From: Sipunculus nudus
Lineage: Eukaryota; Annelida; Sipuncula; Golfingiida; Sipunculidae
Direction of reading: 5' to 3'
Assembly: GCA_026874595.1 (NCBI GenBank)
Contig: CM049307.1
Span: forward strand, 53,002,870 to 53,066,869
DNA: 64,000 nt
Shown here piece by piece: positions 10,569 to 21,200 of the stretch (its first letter is position 1; each line of letters opens with the position of its first letter). A program made the position numbers and the translations under genes. The notes below the pieces were generated by a model. It did not search any database and had not been told where the DNA came from. It worked only from the letters and a program-made list of their open reading frames with translations.

Positions 10569-11057
10569 GTAAGTTTATATATCGTGTTTTAAAAGTAATT
10601 CCAAAGTTATACTTAAATTGCAACCTGTCAAGTGGTACCAATACACATGGAATTGTGTATCACAAAACAAAAATCTAGGGTTTTTATGTCTTTATTTACA
10701 TCTAATTGTGAGGAACATTTTAAAGAATAAGACAAGGTTGCTTATTAATTATATTGATACACCATTGCAATGCAATGCACACATATGCATTCTATTTTGT
10801 TATGTTTATATTTTGTTTTAGAAACCTTAGCATTAGGGTTTTCACTACATATGGACATGCGGGACGGAACTGGGCCTCTCGCTTTGTGGTTTACGTTCGC
10901 TGATTGGCTAATAGAGCTGTCGATCAAGCTCTCGCCGTCAGGTCAATTACACATTCGTTTAAGGCGTCCTCTCATTAACCTGGTGTTGCATTGATAATTT
11001 ACGTGTCTTACCAAGTACAGAATATACTGGTGACCCATCCATTCTTTCTCTTTGCAG

Positions 11058-11167
11058 GAACCAGATACATCTGCCTGGCTTGCAAGAATGAAATGAAAAA
11101 GGAAGAGTGGATTTTCTTTGTAATTGGGCTGACGATTATAATATGTTCAGGAGTTATTTCTAAATAA
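11058..11167 (+). CDS. Exon-like segment (TRYICLA-b) with C-terminal membrane stretch
   Basis: After CTCTTTGCAG, phase 1 entry gives TRYICLACKNEMKKEEW followed by a hydrophobic stretch (IFFVIGLTIIICSGVI) and TAA at 11165. It shares TRYICLA with 10498-10568. It could be an alternative terminal exon giving a membrane anchor. There is no support beyond splice signal, frame and the duplication. Confidence 0.25.
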
Positions 11168-11633
11168 TAAAAAAAAAATGTTTTTTTTTATAATGCAATT
11201 GGCATTGTGTATGACAAAGCAAAAACAGTTTTTTTTGTCTGTGTTAATAACCTATAACTATATAAGGGGACTACAAATATTTTGAAAGCAAAGTAATTAG
11301 TATTTGAAGGCAATTAAGAAAAAAATAAGAATAATTACGCATGTTAAAATACCTTTGTGAAAAGTACGTGTTTATAATAGTAATTGTATTCATCATCTAC
11401 CGTTCACATGACTTAAAATATTTCGTGTCAAAGATATTTTGGGACGCTTGCCAAAACATTGTAATGTTAACAACATCAACATTCAAAATGCAATTACCAC
11501 TCAGATAGAGAGAGAAAAAGAGAGAGAGGGAGCGAGTTCAAATTAGCGACTTCACAGACCACAAACATCGTATGTTTATTAATTCTCAACTGCTGGTAAA
11601 ACATATATATATTTCATCTCTTATTTTTTTCAG

Positions 11634-11783
11634 ATCGATTCTTCGTACCTTTCCTTGCCAAGTGCGCATCACGCAATTAAGGGATATGATGACACAGAAA
11701 CAGAGATTAGTTTGACCGTCGCAGTGTTTGGACTTTATCGCCGATCATACAGCTCATCGATTCTATGCAGGCATGTCGTTTGA
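11634..11783 (+). CDS. Exon-like segment, possible terminal exon
   Basis: After a T-rich tract and CAG, a phase-0 frame of 49 codons (IDSSYLSLPSAHHAIKGYDD...) ends in TGA at 11781. The phase matches the exit of 10498-10568. AATAAA follows at 12036-12041. No domain is recognised; it may be chance. Confidence 0.2.
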   Translation: MDSSYLSLPSAHHAIKGYDDTETEISLTVAVFGLYRRSYSSSILCRHVV

Positions 11784-12260
11784 AGATTTGTATACATAGA
11801 AACAATACATTTCCCTATGGGACTGGAATTCGTTTGAATCGCTCACCAAGGCGTATCAGCTGTATATAGACATACAAACTTCGTGCAAGACACTTGTTTC
11901 ATCACCTGTTGGGTATCGCTTATATGTTGCTGCGACTTCATATATTTTATTTTGTAAAGCTGATAGTATTATTTTCATAATACAGAATTACTACACAAGA
12001 GGACCTGGACTCGCAAGAGATAGACAACACCTGAGAATAAACAAATAATTCATCAAAACTATTCTTGACGTTCAACGGATGTGTGAGGTGTTCACGAACT
12101 TTTTATAGCAAATGTCAGTTATATCAATTACGTGCATTTATTAGGTAATGCTTTTTGTAATTACTCTTTTTTTCACAGACTGGTCTTTACAACTTATTAA
12201 AAATGTGTTTCCTTAAAAAAACTGTTTTCATTTTGCCTGGAAGGTTTCTTCACATTTAAA

Positions 12261-12262
<2 letters not shown>

Positions 12263-12330
<68 letters not shown>

Positions 12331-12333
12331 ATT
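12263..12333. repeat. (TA)n microsatellite
   Basis: About 70 bp of AT dinucleotide repeat with one interruption. Confidence 0.95.
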
Positions 12334-12504
12334 ATTTCAGCTATGACCCTAGCAGGTACCCACCTTCTTTGAGAAATGGTTTTATATATTTTTGTATATC
12401 AATTACCACTGTATCAACTATGTATGGACATATAACGTTATTAATTTCTCCTAAACGTATAATAGGGTATAATAGGACATCCTAGACTGTTTTCTTAAAT
12501 AAAA

Positions 12505-12700
12505 ATGCATTGAAGGTTCTATGAAGAACCCTACACATTGGTTCCACCAAGATCCTTTTAAGGTTCCCCACCCAGTCCACCGTGAAGAACCTTAGAGGGT
12601 TCTTCTTAGAACCTCTTAAGAGGTTCTTTATAGAATCTTAGAGGTTCCATAAAAGAACCTAACGGAGGTTCCGAAAAGAGCCCCGCTTGAAGGTTCTAGC
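12505..12700. repeat. AGAACC/GGTTCT inverted-motif cluster, right
   Basis: Dense alternating AAGGTTC and AGAACC motifs including TTAAGAGGTTCTTTATAG. Partner of the cluster at 9570-9745. Confidence 0.5.
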
Positions 12701-12979
12701 TGGATTTGCATGAAACATCAACGTGAGGTCTGTTTCCATGTACGCGTATATGCGTATGTACGTATATGCGTGAAAAAATAGGTGTGTTGCCATGTGCGCA
12801 TGTATGTGCATATATGCTTTAACTGGCAGACTAATATATTTGTACAGTGGATCGAGCAGGCCTTCTACAAAAAAGATGGTGAAGTGACGTCATTTACTCC
12901 TAATCCCTAAGTTAAAGCAGACCCTACGCACAAACGCATATACGCTAATGGACACATGAAAACATCCCAGTCCTAATGA

Positions 12980-13330
12980 GGGATCCTCCCCAAACCGTGT
13001 TTGCTTTCACTTATTCGGCCCATATTCCAAGTGTATTCGTGCATACGTGACTGTATATTTGTGAATCCGTTGATGTCGTTACTGAATTCTGATGTGCCGG
13101 TTCAACACCAAAATCTAATCGATTCTTCATTGGCCCATTCCCGAAACGCCCTGGAAATTTCACGAAGTTCAGGTCATGGTGATGCGGATGGACGCACACC
13201 ATCCTGGAGGAGGCAATAATGTTTGTGAGATTATAAATATGTATGTGAAAGATGTCTTAGTTATAGCGCACATTTATGCCTATCGGCCGTTTATTATGTT
13301 GAACATATCACTTTTCATATCAATCTCTCT
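12980..13330 (+). repeat. Interspersed repeat R1 upstream of homeobox pseudo-exon
   Basis: Shared with 29338-29580 (same strand) and, inverted, with 46600-46870 and a fragment at 38738-38850. Landmarks are TTTGCTTTCACTT, ATTCGTGCATA and TTGGCCCATTCCCGAAACGCCC. The minus-strand copies stand alone, so this is a dispersed repeat rather than only part of the homeobox duplication. Confidence 0.6.
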
Positions 13331-13338
13331 TGTTAAAG

Positions 13339-13537
13339 TGACAAAGCTACCAGATCGCTCTCTTTCGCTGAGAAGTGGGGCTAAAAAGTCAGCCAAGTCA
13401 GACTGCGCATGCGCACGAACTTCACACCGTGGCAACTGGACGAACTAGAACGTGCTTTCCAATTGACGCACTATCCCGATATATTCATGCGAGAAGCAAT
13501 GACGCTCCTCCTAGATCTGACAGAAGCCAGCATACAG
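13339..13537 (+). pseudogene. Frameshifted copy of homeodomain exon 2
   Basis: 199-nt counterpart of the intact exon at 29743-29939 (197 nt), with both splice sites still AG/GT. An extra TC at 13398-13399 shifts the frame just before the homeodomain, so the domain cannot be read through. Substitutions also alter helix 2/3 residues (for example R to S before the terminal IQ). No copies of exon 1 (eh1) or exon 3 ([11 protein letters not shown]) were found nearby, so it is an isolated exon. Confidence 0.8.
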
Positions 13538-13817
13538 GTACGACGTGTCTCCATACATGTAATACTCTCATGTGTATAGTACCAGTATATATATAGACTA
13601 ACATTATGTAAAGCATACCGGTTTATCTGCTGATATAAACAAGTAATAGCCCCCTGCGTTTCTTTTTTTTAAATATTTTGTTTTGGTTGGGTTTAACCGC
13701 CTCAAATTTTTAAAAGCAAGCTCAACAAAGTATGCACATCTGCGTAATACCATTCCAGTATCAGACTACATGACCGAACAGAAGCACAGGCTTCCTCTCA
13801 TCTTATATCCTGGTCCT

Positions 13818-14092
13818 AACTAGGCCCGGTGACTACTGCATCTGCGGGCAGTTTGTGTGTAATCGTATCCAATTACTGGGTATTAATACCGAGAAACCCC
13901 CGCGCACTTGTTTGTGAGTGAAATATGGCCATGGGGCACGACCTTCCCATTGAGTCTACACAGCACTCACCTTTGGTGGGGACCGGCGGTGAAAAATGTC
14001 ACCACCTCGGCCGAGATTCGAACTAACGGTCTCATGCATGACAAGATTCCAGTGTTCTACCCCTAGATGACAAAAGCCGGTGGGGTTTCGAA
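13818..14092 (-). repeat. tRNA-derived SINE S1, unit B
   Basis: Near-identical to 342-612, with box A and box B at the right-hand end when read on the minus strand. It lies about 280 bp downstream of the pseudo-exon, as the copy at 30211 lies downstream of the real exon. Confidence 0.75.
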
Positions 14093-14382
14093 CTTTATTT
14101 ATATAAATTATTAGTCTTTTTTAAGGGGGGGGGGGGGGTCCTTCCTCTATCTTTCCCATCCTTCCCGACAACTATATAAAATTCAAAGGATTTTAAGTCA
14201 CATAAACCCCTTTCGGTTTTTTGCTCTATTGAAATATTTCCGCCCCATGGAAAGAATCCTATTATGGCTTTCACAAGAGGGCGCGGTCACCGATGGTCAC
14301 AACACTAAAGATGTGAACGACCAAGTTCTTTTACCTGTCAAACCAACTGACTGAAACTCATACATACGTGCACTCCAAAAGA

Positions 14383-14640
14383 TGAGTATATATATAAATA
14401 TATACTTATTTATTTTACATGGATTGTACAAATAGTTATTATAACTAATCGAGGCACTCTCCATGGCTCCGGTGACGGCGTTCGGTAGTCTGCAGGGGTG
14501 GAGGAAACCGGAGTACCCGGAGAAAACCACCGGCCTTGGACGGGCAACTACAACCCCTTCTCATAGCCACGCCGGGGATCGAACCCGGGTCGCCAGCGGT
14601 AAGAGCCAAGCGTTTTACCACTCAGCTGTCCAGGCCCCAC
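14383..14640 (-). repeat. Second tRNA-derived SINE family (S2), only in unit B
   Basis: On the minus strand the head starts at 14640 with box A-like AGCTGAGTGGTAAAACGC and box B GGTTCGATCCCC, followed by a body containing TCTCCGGGTACTCCGG and an AT-rich tail near 14383. Unit A lacks it, so it inserted after the duplication or was lost from A. Confidence 0.7.
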
Positions 14641-15154
14641 AGCCATGAGTTAACAAAAACAAATCAATATATTGAAGTAATAAATAACCCTCAAATCAGT
14701 CTGCCCTTTCCATCGCTTCATCAGCTTAATTCTCTGGTATGTCCAGAGTTTGGTATACTAATAAGCTTAGTAAACAAGTTCAGTAGATGTCAGGCAAGCG
14801 CGGACCAAGTTAACTTGCACGCATGAGTGCTTTAAGCTGGAATTATGTATACTGTAAATGAAAGAACTGACGTAATTAATACTCTAGTGACAGGTTGTCA
14901 AGAGTAACCCTCTTGGTTACAGTCTTGTGCCACCCATCCATGTCGAAATTATGCGAACTAATCAACAAGCTCGGTACATGCGATGCCATAGCAACCAAGT
15001 CATGTCAGGTGACTGAAGGTTGATTTATTAAGAGCGCTCAGCGAGTCGTTGTTCCACTGCACTACCAACTAGCAACAGTAACTGTTCAGAAACGAGGAAC
15101 AGATCTAACTGTTTAGAAACAAGGAACAGATCAATCATTTGATTAAATAACAAG

Positions 15155-15161
15155 TATAAAA
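15155..15161 (+). promoter_or_regulatory. Possible TATA box of Ly6-like gene B
   Basis: TATAAAA 47 bp before the second-copy ATG, conserved with 1324-1330. The T-rich spacer differs in length between copies. Confidence 0.35.
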
Positions 15162-15207
15162 CTAGTAATATTTGTGTTTTTTTTTTATATTTTATATAAC
15201 AGGAAAA

Positions 15208-15232
15208 ATGAAGCTCTTCATCGGAACAATTG
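15208..15232 (+). CDS. Copy B exon 1 (signal peptide start)
   Basis: ATG plus 22 nt encodes MKLFIGTI, donor GTGAGT. One substitution from copy A (I to T). Confidence 0.75.
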
Positions 15233-18200
15233 GTGAGTACAAACAGTATTTTCTACTCATTCTTTCCATCACATATAATACAAGTCATATAATTTCCAAC
15301 GTTGTGTTCAAATGAAATAGATGTAGGGTTGTATATAATTGTATATTTTTATTTTGTGGTTTTAGCGTAATAGGTCCAAAATTATGCCACAGTTATTATT
15401 TTTAACACTTTGAGTATCAGCCTTATCGTAGACATTTAATTTTAACAAGACCACTTAAAACATTAGATCTTTGATTAGCGTAATTTAGATTTCTTCTTTT
15501 TCTTCCTCTTTTTCACTTAAAATAATAAGCTATTTATACATTATATATATATCGCTGTTCCAGAATTATATAGTTACAAAAGGTTTCCTTCTGTTCTAGC
15601 TCTGCTCTGCGTAGTTCTCCATCACGTGTCGTCATCAACGACAGAGGTAAGACACACACACACAAGCAAATATGTACCCACACCAGATCAATGTTCTCTG
15701 AGTTATGGTTTGAACATTAAAAAAAATCGCATTTAGAAATGAAGGCGGTTGTTTTTGAGGTCTGATCAAAGTTTTGTTTTACATAACGGTACCAACTGCA
15801 TTTTTGGTGCTCCGATTCATTGGTTTGATTGGCGTTGGCATGAAAGGACCCCATACAAAGTCCAAGTTCTATGGCCAATTGCATATACGAACGCGGTCCT
15901 GTACCAACCATAAATGTAATTGAGCAGTAATTTTACAGGTTGAAATCCAGTCGTACCCTTTGCTTTCAAAAACTCTAACCCTGATAACATATCTTTTTGT
16001 ATATTCTAAAATCTGTTTACCAAATGCCATTTTGTTTTTGACCGAGAAGCGTCTGAGGGCATCTATAACAATTAGGTTCTGTTCACAACCAGCCAGACAC
16101 CTCGCAATAAATAACCTGAGATGGGCCTTTTCTTCACTTTGTCTGAACATTTTCTTTGTTTTTAAATATGCCTTCCTGACGGATCTCACCCTCCTGAGAT
16201 TGATTAAAAATACATTTGATATATCACCATAGGACTACTGTTGAGAAAATGCTCGCCCTATTGTCTCAGTCAATGGGAAAAAAACCCTGGTACAGTCGTA
16301 GGTTTAAGTGTCGCTGTACAGCAACACCTAGGGTAGCTACTGCCATCTTGCGGGAAACTATGTAACTAATTCCTAGGCCCTGGACCGTCACATTTTATTA
16401 GGAGCCAGCGCAGTGTTTCCGGACTCCTCTAGCTGTATGGAGGTATGAGATCACTTTTCATTTATATATTTTAGTTGCAATGATATAATCGCTAACGGCC
16501 TGGTAAGTCGAAAGTCATCACTTCTGCATAAACATGCAGCGCTAAAACATGTGAAAATGAACGGATGTGAATAAGAACGGATACGCTTATTTTGAGGAGC
16601 ATATGAATAATGGTGTGGGTGGGAGCATAATTTGCACCTGAGGGGAGTTGTGGTTGTGAATTTGGTATGGAAAATGGAAGAAAATCGAAACAAATTTCAT
16701 GTACACTTTAGTTACAATTGAAAATAATAATAAAAATTCCATATACTTAATTTTTTTTCTTGATTGACAGTTATTTCATTCATTATGAATTTTCTTCTTT
16801 CTTTTCATAAAGACGCCTGTGCATGATATCTAATATTCGTTACAGGGGACAGAACTACAGATATTTTTGCTCAATTTCTGGGCCCCAAAGCCCCGATTTT
16901 ACCCTGTCATAGCCTAAGGACAATTGAGACGCTTTGTGATTGTCAGTTTATTTGTTTATGTACAATATATAAAATAAAAAAAATCGATATGAATTGACAG
17001 TTTGTGCAGACGTACGCCACTCATCTGCTGATAGATTTTGGTCACAGCCAATCTCTGAAATTATGTTTTATATTAACAGTCGCCAGACATGCCTACGACA
17101 GATACACCAATGAACCCCTCGTCAAACGCACCAATGGACATCTCATCAAGCGCACCAATGGACCCCTCTTCAAGCGCACCAGCAGACACTTCTACAAGCG
17201 CACCAGCAGACTCTTCATCAAGCGCACCAGCAGACTCATCGTCAAGCTCACCAGCAGAATCATCCTCAAGCGCACCAGCAGACTCGTCTTCAATTGCACC
17301 AGCAGACTCTTCATCAAGCGCACCAGCAGACTCGTCTTCAATTGCACCGGCAGACTCATCGTCAAGCGCACCGGTAGACTCATCGTCAAGCGCACCGGCA
17401 GACTCATCGTCAAGCGCACCGGTAGACTCATCGTCAAGCGCACCAGCAGACTCATCTTCAAGCGCACCGGCAGACTCATCGTCAAGCGCACCAGCAGGCT
17501 CATCGTCAAGCGCACCAGCTGACTCTTCAACGGTAGGTTGATATACCATATACGATGTATCCATATCAGTAATGTATCATGAGTATTCTTTATTTTTCCC
17601 AATTCTCTAACAAAGCTTAAACAAGTAAAAATATTAAAAAAAGAGATAACCATATCATTTTGAAAAGCATGAACACCTCATCAGATGAAATCCATGCCCT
17701 AAATTTGTAAATTTTTAACAGAATGGAGCAGAAAATGGGACAATATCTGTTACAGGAAAAGCGGTAAGTCACGTGATGACATCATACACTACATCACATG
17801 TATATATTCAGCATAAATGCGCCTAAACGGCACTTAGGACGATCTTCGTCTCCATAACATTTCGCTTTCAGTTACGATTTTTTGACAACCAAACGAGCAC
17901 TAACGTATTATTAAAGTATTTAAAGTTTAGAAACGTGCACAGTCAAACAATTGTCAGAACTGATTGGATATTTATATCACGGGGTGGAGAAGAGGTGATT
18001 TTTTTTCTATCCCTTAACTAATTTTACTTTCGCTCACGGTGACTAAAACAAGAAAGCAGCCAGGGAGCCAAAGATCCTAATGCGACAAATGGTGTAACAG
18101 GTGCTTTATTGTTAAGTGAACCTCACATGCAATTCGACTGTACCTAATGGCTAGTTAAGCCAATATAAATGTTCGCAAGCGGTCCCTTTAAGTTCTTAGT

Positions 18201-21200
18201 AAATAATAAGGATTCGCATTGTGGCATATATATCAAAATTAAACATAAGAATGGAATTATTTTTTGTTCTGTCTCATCAATTTCCTGTTTGCACACGTCC
18301 GCTATATAGCAATAAAACAGTAGCGGCGCAAAGGCTTCTACTGGGAGAGATGATGCGACAAGTGCATCATCGGTAAGTATAAAGATCATGTGACATCCGT
18401 TAACACATTGTTAAGAATTAAGGCACTGTCAGTGTCAGAACCTCTTTTTTTTAAGCAATCGTCGAGGAATATTTGTGGAATATTTATCTAAGTTAAACTT
18501 TACGAAGGCTGTAATTTTTCTCTCACGAATTTCCAGTTTCTTCACCTTGCGTGTAGTAAACAAACAGTCACGGAAATCAGGGTGCTACTGCGACAAATGA
18601 TGCAACTGTTGGGTCGTCGTTAGATACACTTACGGTCACACTCAAAACCTTATGGTTAATAATTAATCATTGGATATGTTTGAATTTTTTAAATCACTAA
18701 AGTGAAATGTTATAATATTATCATCGATAAAAAATCTAAGCCTCAACAGACCTTTGATTAGTATAAATATTGAAAGATATGCATGAACTATCTCTGCGTT
18801 GCGCGATTATTTATGAATTGACCGCCTCTCTTTCTTTTTTCATTTTTCTCTGCGTGCGACCCAAAAGATCTTTTTTTTTTTCATATCGACACCAGCTTAT
18901 ATACATATATAATCCAAGAAGTCCGATTGACGCAGCAGCTGTAGTTGTCTATGTACTTGGCACAGACATGCATTCGTACACTGAATAAGTGTTTTATAAG
19001 TTAACTAATTTTCAAAGAATTTTTGTCATGATAACGAAAGTTATGATTTCAATACTATTATTTCCTAATGGTCGGTAATGTTAAATATGTTTTTATCCTG
19101 AATTTTTTGAATACCGGTAGACTATTTATGCATTTTATCAAAATCTACTATATGCTTGCTCAGCCTGCAAGCAGTCTGGAACCAAACATATCTACGACTG
19201 CAGCTAAAACAACCGTTGCAGCAACGGATGTATTAACGGTAAGTACGTGACGATATGAGTGTAATGACCCAAAGCTGTAACTGCATGGTTTTATTGTAAA
19301 AGCCACGGGACAATTTCTACCTCTACCAAAGGCTCCAACTTGTGACACTTTTGGTTTGGGTGGGCTCATCTAGGCAAAGCTGCCAGTTTCCTTGGTACTG
19401 TTATCGACGTTGTCATTTAAATCAAATAAAGGTTCCTGTTCGAATTTCTTGACGTATCTTAACAGGATGTACAAGATGTATCGAGAGAGATGATGTATTA
19501 ATCTTTAATATATCCTCTTTTATTATTACAATAAAAAAAAAAACAGTCGCGCACACTGAAAAGGATTAGTCATTTACATTATTCCCTGTAGTTTAAACGA
19601 TATGCAAGCTGCTCAAAAGTATCGAAATTGATGCTTCTGTAGTTTCCAAATGTGTTCAGTTGATGTTAGTCAGAGTGTATCGCCGGATGTCATTTAAAAT
19701 CTAAACCAAACTGGACATTTTAGCAAATTTCTCGATCAACTAGGAAATAAAATAGTGATATTACGTAATAATCATTGTAATAATAAAAATAATGAAAGCT
19801 TTGTTTAAAAAGATCTCTCTTTTGAGTCGTGTTGAATTATTTAACATATGTCTAAACGCATTCGTTCGTAATTATAATAAGACGGAGGTTGCCATGGAGT
19901 CAAACACCACAGGAAACAGCACAGCTGCAGTTTCGATGGTATGTGATGTGTTAGACTGGTATGCAGTGCTATTATAGCCGCGCTGTACACTCTGTTAATC
20001 ACATGGCTGGCAGATACTCGACATCTAATTGACAAAATAATGGAAACGGTTATTAAACTCTTCTTGGTTGGTGGAAAGATTACATTCGGACATCCTCCTA
20101 CAAATTAAAAGCTGCTTGCAAAAGCCGCCTTTGCTATATAAGACTGCCAGGTCGCCACCAGAGGGACTAGAAAGTTAAGTCCTATGAGAGTGGGTCGTTG
20201 CGGATATTCTCCAGTATGAAGAATAGATGGATTGAAGAAAATATTGAGGTTGGAAATTGTCCGTGCCAGTGGCGGAAATGTGGGACTGACTAAATTAGCT
20301 CAGGCGCTGCAGGCGGCCGTATATGACAGACTCGGCTTTTATAAGCAGTGGGCTAATGAAATGAGTTGGCACTAATGGAACGTCACTATTGAAGAAGGAA
20401 TGCACTCTACCTGTAAACCGCCTGGCACGATTTTGTGATCTAAGAAGAATAGTTTTACCTCTTATCCCAATGTTTTGTAGCCAATTAAGAGCAGCGCGTA
20501 TCGTTTATCAACCGGTATGAACAAAACTGAGGGATTCGTCCTCAGTGGAGTCTTTCTGAAAGATTAAGTCGTTTACTGCAAGGTCATGATTTACGACATT
20601 CTTATTGTAATATATATAATGAGTATTATTCTTATGATGATAAATAAAATGTCAGTACATGTGATTAATAAAGGGTAGAGGCCATACAAGCGCTTGATAC
20701 CAGCTAGTGAAGTTTAGATGTTGCCATGAATATCATTACAAAAGCTGTTTAGAACTTTCTGCTTTTCATGCAAATGTCTTGATGAACCAAATGGTTAATT
20801 CTCTGACGTAGTGCTTCGGGTAGTGAATATTTTTCCCGCAGCATGAGTAGACATATACTAGTATATGTCCACGTGAAACCCTTGGTATATGTGACCGTAT
20901 ACTATACGCTTTGCGTGTATGGGCTGTATTCTGTGGCTTAAGTAGCCGCAAATAGTCAAAGCATTTATTCATCAGTTTATATACCATATCATGTTATTTC
21001 AGCCTTTTCCATTCCATTAAGTTGACTGAATATATCAATTCACACATGCCTTCTTTTGTATGCCTTAGTTGCAGCTCTGTTGATGTTGCATCCATCCAGT
21101 ACTTGTATTAGAGACCTGAAATAATAAATGTACCCTTTTGTTAAAAAAGTGGGAAAATGTACTTTATATATATGTATATTCTTGATCATTCATTGAATCA

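Larger units (their letters stand above)
19079..20955. other. 1.9-kb block present only in copy B
   Basis: Copy A jumps from the position matching 19078 directly to sequence matching about 20956. The block contains the two B-specific cassette exons below. The remainder has no recognised gene or repeat. Loss from A or gain by B cannot be told apart here. Confidence 0.6.

Noticed and set aside
14560..14640. Minus-strand tRNA gene
   Set aside because: Good box A and B, but the acceptor stem does not close and a SINE body with AT-rich tail follows, so it is a tRNA-derived SINE head.
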